From contig OX421500.1 in the NCBI GenBank assembly GCA_949126835.1, forward strand, positions 14,726,681 through 14,790,680: a DNA stretch of 64,000 nucleotides, in the 5' to 3' direction. How positions within the stretch are numbered: the first letter of the stretch is position 1; each line of letters opens with the position of its first letter. The notes below the pieces were generated by a model. It searched no databases, was not told the DNA's origin, and was given only the letters and a program-made list of their open reading frames with translations. Below are positions 57,510 through 64,000 of this stretch, piece by piece. This DNA comes from Anisus vortex. Its lineage: Eukaryota > Mollusca > Gastropoda > Planorbidae. The position numbers were made by a program, and so were the translations under genes.

Positions 57510-58160
57510 AAGGCTCAGTTCAAAGGTTACTTAAAATAATCAGCTATAACTGTGTAATATTAGGTTCCATAATGTGCACATCTATTGTATCTCAACTTAT
57601 TTTATGCCTTCTCCACGCGAACCATTACTAATGATGATCAAAACCTTGGATTTGATAGAATATTTCATCTACTTTGATCTAAAAGTAACGCTTAACATTG
57701 ATTGCAAGATAATTGGAAAGCTACTTAAGGCTGATACAGCCAAAGCCTAACTTAACCAATGAGTTCAGACCAACGGAAAAATCACAATGATGACTAAACT
57801 TATCTCTGACTAGTCTCTGACAGCAAGATACACGTTTTCTTCATTTATAGAATAGCTGAATAGCTTTGACTTATATTAATTAGTATATGTGTCGCATTTT
57901 ATGTATTATATAATTATGACAAGAAAAACAGTAACTTTTGTTCCATGGTTTAGTTACAAGCCTTTACTTCACGATCTTTATGGAAGATTGTCATCGCAAA
58001 GCTGACATTTGGCCAAACACATCATGCACATTCTGAAAATAGAGATACAAACCAGTAATCGAGTAGATTATTACTCCACTTTCCGCGTCATTAATAGAAA
58101 GATTACCTTGGGGATTTAAAGCAAAAGATGTATATTCTAATATTGGTCATAGGTCTAATC
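57510..58160 (+). other. Downstream of the GPCR gene, probable 3' UTR
   Basis: No AATAAA is visible in the first several hundred bases after the stop; the first clear AATAAA is near 59775. Poly(A) site use cannot be told from sequence. Confidence 0.35.
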
Positions 58161-58447
58161 AAAGACTATAATAAGATGGACCGCTTGCTCTTTTTTTTTT
58201 TTAGAGCTTATGTGTTCTTTTTCCATGCACATCCAATAGCGATGTCTTACATGACTTCTACGCTACAATGTATGGCTAGCGGTTTCCGCTGTATACAACT
58301 TTCGATTTTAATTTTTCATTGAAAAAAAAATTCATAATGATTAAAGAAAACGGAACTGTACAATGCAAAAGGAAATCGGGAATTCCGAAAAGAAGTTATT
58401 CAATTCATCAAATAGCAGAAATATTATAGCAATATTATTGTCTATGG
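58161..58447. mobile_element. MITE, GGACCGCTTGC family, copy M3
   Basis: Starts AAAGACTATAATAAGATGGA plus CCGCTTGCTC and carries the GGGAATTCCGAAAAGAAGTT block. The right end is partly deleted (GCAATATTATTGTCTATGG instead of GCAAGCGG...). It is preceded by ATC as in the other copies. Confidence 0.75.
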
Positions 58448-58510
58448 TCTAATTTATTCATATGTTAAGAACTATTTTAATTTTATGTTTATGTTACATG
58501 ATTTGTATAA

Positions 58511-58536
58511 TGTGGGTGTGTGTGTGTGTGTGTGTT
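58511..58536 (+). repeat. (TG)n microsatellite
   Basis: Short TG run. Confidence 0.9.
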
Positions 58537-58539
58537 ATT

Positions 58540-60200
58540 TTGAAAGTAAAATGTGCGTTTTATTGCGAATATTTTTACTCCTAGTTAATTTGTATTTTTT
58601 AAAACTATAAGTATTTCATTTATACAATCGTTGTAATTAATTAGTTTCGCTTCTATTGCTAACTTGATTAAAACCTTGAATTCTTCGTGGATTATAGGGC
58701 TCTACAACAGTCTTCCAGTGAACTCTAGTCTAAAACAGCCTTTTTCAGTTTACTACATGACAGATTGCATGACCTATATTTCCTCTACACAGTATTGTCA
58801 GGCTATGGGGGTGATTGATTCGTCTCTAAATTTAAAGTTTTACCTCCAAAGCCTGCCGGCTGGTTTCTTGAAAGATCGTCATTCTTATCTTGCTTATTCT
58901 ATGGTATTTTTTTTTTCTAACGTGACAAATTGGTATTTTTTTTTATGTCCGTACATTCAATCTTCAGTATGTTACAAAAGCACCCGTCGCTAAATATGTG
59001 GAACTCGTTGTTTAGGTTATTGGTGAATTTATTCGTCTCTTAAATTGTTGCAGAAAGAGATGTATATTGACATCCATACTTTTTTTTTCATGGTAGTAAA
59101 GACGTATATCACTTTACCGATTCTGGTTTTCATGTCTCGTCACATGTCTGAACTACCTGTTGATAATACTCTGCTGCCCAGGCAAGTACATTATGTATCT
59201 TCTTTTAGATTTATGTCTTCAAGGGTGATACGATTCTGCTGATTCTTGAAATGAATCATGTGCCCTAAATTGATCTGCAATCCAGACTTGCGTGCTTAAT
59301 GGTCCAGGTTTTAGTTTTCTCAGACTTAGGGCTTAAGTCGTCTGCAAATTAAAATCTGATTCGTGAACCTCCGGATTCCAGTTTTTCTAGCTTTAGATGC
59401 CTAACGAATCACCCAAATGCTAATTCCCTATAGGATCGTTGAATGTGCAAACAACTTTGTCAGACTCATATTAAAGTTCTCTGTCAGTGTGAATATTAAT
59501 TTTTGTTGTAAACTATACACATCTTTTCTCAAAGTGTTTTAGTTTAATATTTTTTCATATTTGATATCCAAACAAAAGATGAAGTTGAATATTGTAATAA
59601 AATCTAATATTCTAACCATTTTAATTAATGTTTGGTAGCATTTTAATGTTAGGCTTTATATACATGTGAACACAATTTTTTTTTAGCGAAATGTTTTTTT
59701 TTTAGATAATGAACATATGTATTCCAGGATAATGTTTATGTATTTTAATTCGTAAATACTTTGCGTATACATTGAATAAAAAAATTAAATACGTTCCAAT
59801 AAAAAAAAATGTAGGATATCTTTGTCATTTATTTCTTTTGTTACTTTTAATTACTAGTTAATACTTTTCTGGATGGAATTTGAAAAAAATTGGTAACACC
59901 TCCATGCAAAGTTGTTTCATAGTGTAAGTGAAGAGTTTAGTAATCTATTTAAGTTTATTTGTAATGTTTCGTAATCGTATGTTTTGTGGTAATTTTTTTT
60001 TTGTCTTATCATTTATACAATCATCACTTGTATTTAAACATACATACCTTCGCTTTCTTTTGTAATCTCTAAAGTCGCGTGGGATCTATAATTCTCACTC
60101 TCGGAGTTTTCAGCGACCGAAAAAAACACCTGTATACATTTTAGCAGTTTTACTGAGGCAGGGGGAGGAGGGGGGAGGCCAAAGTTGGTATCTCCCAGGT
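58540..60200. other. Long unassigned stretch
   Basis: An open frame of 109 codons at 58664-58993 has no recognisable domains and I do not call it a gene. AATAAA at 59775-59780. Confidence 0.35.
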
Positions 60201-60290
60201 AGAGATGTTAAACGAAATACGGAATTCCGGTTTTCTGTTTTTAAGCTTATTGATCTTCAAAACCGATTTTCGGTTAGTTGGTTGGAAAGT
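60201..60290 (+). mobile_element. hAT-like left terminus (tentative)
   Basis: TAGAGATGTTAAACGAAATA begins like a hAT end (TAGAG) and runs into CGGAATTCCGG. A related AAAACCGG word occurs near 61054, but I could not pair the ends. Confidence 0.25.
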
Positions 60291-60294
60291 AATC

Positions 60295-62061
60295 ATTTAC
60301 TTCAAGTAGCGCACACTCAATATGTTTATTTTCAATAATAATGCTAGATTCGTACACAATTCTTAAAATGCCTTGCTCGCACTAATTAGTCTTGGATATT
60401 GTGATTCTTTTTTTTTTTCAAATCCCATCTATGGCTTGCGGCATGCGATATGGCAAAAGCAACATAAAACCAAATATAAAAGTAACAATTAACATGAATC
60501 CTTGGCTCATCCTTTTGTTGTACGCAATGGAGACGCAAAACTAGGTTTTCCTGAGACAATTAACAATTTCGGCTAGACACCGTGTCTTTGCTTTATTATT
60601 AACGATACTATTACATACGTATTCTTTTTATTTGTGTAACGCAACAAATTTTCTGATAGATCAATGCATTATTCTACAAGTCTAGGTCCGCGGTGCTTTG
60701 TTAATATGATATGCCATTCATATTAGACTGAAGATTATTGAAATATTTAATTGAAAGTTGGCACGCTTGTCATTTTTAATAATATGGTCGACGACAATTG
60801 GACAAATGATAATCATTATTGAAATCTATCATCGGCTTTGTTGCAAGGTAATCAATTGACACACGATTTTCTTAGTTCTAAAGAATATTACGAGTGGAAA
60901 ATAATCATATTGTATTCTAACAAGTCAACCCATTGAATGCTTAGCAAACACTAATTAAGTATTAACAATTTTTGCAAAAATACCTATACGACTACGTACA
61001 TTGGCTATTCTGGCCTGTGACATCGGTTTAAAATCGAATTTATAGTACCGAAAACCGGTTTATATTTTTAAAAAAGATGTTCACATACCTTTTCCCAGGT
61101 GAAAGAGCATAATATTTAAGGAAAATAAACGCCTGTGTGTTATACATTCTGTAGCAATGTGTGGTAATTGACTAATTGTTTGTTTTGATAAAATATTGTT
61201 TGAATTTAAGTTAACATCGGAATATGACTTCATACATAAACTAAAGTCTTACAATGCCTTCTAGCTTTCTCTCAAACTAAAGCTGATAATGTATTTCATC
61301 CTTCAATGAATCCTTAATTCAATTTGTGTAGCATACAATTTGCAATGACTTTGACCATAATATTTGTATAAGATGACCAATTTATTTGAACATTCCTAGA
61401 CATTTGTTTGCCATTACTACTTCTATTAATCTCCGAGAAGTTTAAGCTTTGAACTACAAAATAAATTAATCTATTTTAAACAACTGTGAGGGTTTATAAG
61501 TATTTATTGTGCTCCTCTAAGCACGTGCTAAAGCTTGATAAGTGTTTGCTAGCACCTCAAACCTAGCCACCTAAACTACGTTGTTTTCCACTATTACACC
61601 TTAGGAATTGAGAGAAAAGTAGAAAGACAGGTCCTAAGGGATGGAATCAAAGATAGACGAAAGGGTGTCAGGAATAGAAGGCTGTGATATGAGAAAATAA
61701 TTATCCCTTGACAGTCTGTCCCTTTCCGTCTGGACCTCTAATTTTTTAATTGTTATCGCCTTCTCTGCTTTAATTTTGAGTTTCTTTACCTATGTGCCTA
61801 ATTCTACTTTCTCTTTTTCTCTATCTCGCGTAGATTTTCTTTTTTTTTTCACCTAACATTAGATTTAGCAATATTTTAAGTGTGTACTAAAAATACAATC
61901 ATCTAATGTCGTAAAAAAATTGTATGAAGCCAATTTATTAACTTTTAAACAAAAATCAATACTTTTTCTAATTGTTTTATTTTCTCTATCCCTACTTTAA
62001 ATAGTATTCAGTTTAATATGTGAACATGTAGACCATATAACGAATAAGTAAAAGTGTAGGC
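60295..62061. other. Unassigned AT-rich DNA
   Basis: No gene or complete element recognised. Confidence 0.4.
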
Positions 62062-62110
62062 CAGCGGTCGGCAACCTACGGCACGTGAGCCAGACGCAAG
62101 CTCAAATATT
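62062..62110 (+). mobile_element. hAT (Buster-type) left terminus stub
   Basis: CAGCGGTCGGCAACCTACGG followed by CACGTGAGCC matches the termini at 9188 and 27526. The octamer before it is GTGTAGGC, central TA. It is cut off within about 50 bases by a LINE fragment. Confidence 0.6.
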
Positions 62111-62129
62111 TATGTTGGACTATCAAATC

Positions 62130-62625
62130 ACATTTTAAAAATTGGTTAAATGGAAGACACGCGAACTTATTGTCTATTTTTTTTTGTTGCGATCTCGCTT
62201 TCTCCATGTGTCATCCAAAGCTGAGTTGTTAGCCTATCCGACTGCCATGCGGGTGATATGGGTTCCCTTCCGTACATATAGCTTTCTTTTTGTTTTCCAT
62301 TCATATTACTTTTTTTTTGTCACCATAGGAAGTATACTGTTTTTGGCGAATTCTACTCCATTCCATGCAGGCGTGGTTCTACTGCTCTACTGGGGGTTTG
62401 CCCTTCCAGTATAAGGTGTAGTCTTTTTCACGTAACATGCTGTCTGCAGCTAGTATTGTTTCTTAAATTTCTGCGATGTCTATTGTCAATCTCATCATTT
62501 CTTTGTTTATGATCGCTGTTTTCCTGCTGTTGTTAGTTGGGTGTCGAAGGTAATACCAGGACACATCGTTCTCACATTCCAGGTTGTCAGTCTCAGAACA
62601 GATAGTTTGTTGTTTTCCTTTTATT
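62130..62625 (-). pseudogene. LINE endonuclease (AP-like) N-terminal relic
   Basis: The minus strand reads VLRLTTWNVRTMCPG, then, after a shift, NNSRKTAIINKEMMRLTIDI, then LREKDYTLYWKGKPP. These are the TWNVRTL...ARKTAII..E..RL.IDIAALQETR...YTFFWQGK blocks of the AP-type endonuclease that nicks the target for LINE insertion. The Asn in TWNVR and the IDIA segment survive, but stops and shifts break it. Sequence 62626-63320 would be upstream of it. Confidence 0.75.
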
Positions 62626-63320
62626 GTGTTGCTATGTTTAGCTGGTGCATTAATTACCATCAATTTCTTTCTAAGCTCCAAGCATCCTTTGGAGCAGGCA
62701 TACAGTGGCGGATCAGCACCTTATTGTCTGGAGGCTGCCCAGATTAAGGCGGGCGGTAGCTGATCAATGAGGTGCGATAACCTCTCCCACCGACAGAGGC
62801 AACACGTAGCGTCCGTGCCTTACACCAATCGGTTGGATTTATCACCCGTAACTGCTACCTCCTAAGTTGGTTTTCGGCTTTGTACCAGCACCGAAGAGTC
62901 CACTCCTGGGCGTATGCCTGGGCCTTGATAAGGAGATTGTGAATTGTACATGCATCACCCTTTTCGGCATATCCCAAAGAAATGCCAAGCACTAAATTTG
63001 AAGCCGATTTTACTGCTGAAGCTGCCGTAAGGAAAGCCTAGCAGGTGTTCCTAACGCCGTAGAGGCGCGCTCCTGATTTATGGTTTACTCCTATTGCATT
63101 TTCTATGTCCGCGGGGGTTTATGATCATAGTGTTCCATCTTCTAGATGTAGTTCCTTCCCAGACTGACGGGTACTATCGGCTTGAAGCTTTTGATTTTGA
63201 AGCACACTATTTCAGCCTTCGCCCCCTGCCTCTGTTAGTAGAAGCAGTTACGCTGGGCTTAGTAGCGAAACCTCTCGAACTGGCCAGAGATCGGACTTGG
63301 TTGCCAAATGCTGTTTGAGA
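62626..63320 (-). mobile_element. Probable 5' region of the same LINE
   Basis: GC content rises relative to the flanks. The minus strand contains GATCCGCCACTGTATGCCTG, CTGGGCAGCCTCCAGACAAT and GGTGGGAGAGGTTATCGCAC, the sort of leader seen ahead of LINE endonuclease frames. A stop-to-stop minus frame of about 65 codons at 62870-63070 (NLVLGISLGYAEKGDACT) has no known domain. The assignment is inferred from position. Confidence 0.4.
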
Positions 63321-63324
63321 CTAT

Positions 63325-63554
63325 ACCTTATTGAAGCATTTTATCAGCAGTGGGAGCTTATCTGGCATTGACACCACCGTCTATGTTTCTATAACATAAG
63401 ATTATTATTGTTTAATATGTTAACTATAGGCTTTAGGATGACTATACAATTATTTCAGATAATAACCTACAAATATATTGCATCTACTACTAGTAATAGT
63501 TATTTTTATAAGGGTAAATACACGTTGATAATAAAGCAACTATTCGATACATAT
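63325..63554. other. Unassigned stretch
   Basis: No recognised feature. Confidence 0.4.
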
Positions 63555-63625
63555 CATCATCATCATCCCCTGACCGTTGTGGTCGCTGAAATGGACACCT
63601 CAGCAGTCGATACCTATATAATTAG
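63555..63625 (-). pseudogene. LINE ORF2 terminal fragment with ATGATG tail
   Basis: The minus strand reads RYRLLRCPFQRPQR and a GATGATGATGA tail, homologous to the ends at 19572 and 37192. Confidence 0.5.
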
Positions 63626-63629
63626 TTAA

Positions 63630-64000
63630 AGTATACATGTTAAGGATTATAATATTTTTATTTAGCCAGAAATAACAGACTATATACCACTTTAGATTCA
63701 TTTAGAAGTCCAAGGCAGAACTGAAGCACTACCTTAGATTAGTCTAAATAGAAACAAGCTTTTGTTCTTAATTCAAGGTTGTAACACACAAAAAAACTGA
63801 TTCACCTAATATTTTATCCAATTTATCCACATAAGAAACTAGGCCAGTTCTCCGGATTGTCAACATAGTATGATTCATGTTATAAACATATAAACCTACC
63901 TAATCTTTATAACTGAAAAAACCAGAATTAAAAAGGGAAAAACATAGAAAGACATTGAATTTAAAAAAAAAAATTTATAGTAATTAACAGACAATTATGT
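63630..64000. other. Unassigned AT-rich end of window
   Basis: No recognised feature. Confidence 0.4.

Noticed and set aside
58664..58993. Open frame of 109 codons
   Set aside because: No domain, no splice signals I trust and amino-acid composition like translated AT-rich DNA.

Overview
The window looks like a piece of an AT-rich invertebrate animal genome, most likely a mollusc and probably a heterobranch snail. The evidence is one spliced class A GPCR, many decayed non-LTR retrotransposon (LINE) pieces of types common in molluscs, tRNA-derived SINEs, short inverted-repeat DNA elements, GATA/ATCT microsatellites and over-use of the octamer TAGGCCTA. The snail assignment is inference. There are no operons, CRISPR arrays or bacterial signals.

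Only one convincing host protein-coding gene is present. It is a two-exon rhodopsin-like receptor at 55093-57509 (+), about 766 residues, whose DRY motif is assembled across a 116-bp GT-AG intron and whose third intracellular loop is about 450 residues long. Nearly everything else that can be identified is mobile-element debris.

1-9.2 kb holds a pogo-like relic, a LINE 3' end, a SINE, a LINE C-terminal fragment, a complete non-autonomous hAT element with a perfect 8-bp target duplication (5914-6671), and a minus-strand hAT of Buster type. 9.2-18 kb holds several copies of one LINE family with a GATAA-type tail, another LINE nested in one copy, a tRNA-derived SINE carrying the LINE tail, and a possible TATA-less promoter near 14.5 kb. 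18-31 kb holds a further Buster-type hAT, MITEs, inverted SINE pairs, a 52-bp satellite with an alternating unit pattern, long microsatellites, a hAT with transposase remnants (27526-28792), and a 5'-truncated LINE with a nearly open reverse transcriptase and a perfect 12-bp target duplication (29023-30440). 31-45 kb is mostly unassigned DNA with MITEs, LINE fragments, a Helitron-like end and a 30-bp minisatellite open in reading frames on both strands. 45-55 kb has a MITE-split reverse transcriptase relic, a second relic with a MITE at its edge, a possible LTR-like block and a LINE next to a 185-bp ATCT array. 55-64 kb has the GPCR, another MITE and a LINE endonuclease relic.

The elements interact by nesting (LINE in LINE, MITE in LINE) and by apparent tail sharing (SINE with LINE). 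I found no new defence, biosynthetic or regulatory system. The items most worth a second look are the GPCR with its giant loop, the SINE/LINE tail match, the LINE 3' hairpin with compensatory changes, the hAT-Buster flanking octamers and the alternating satellite.
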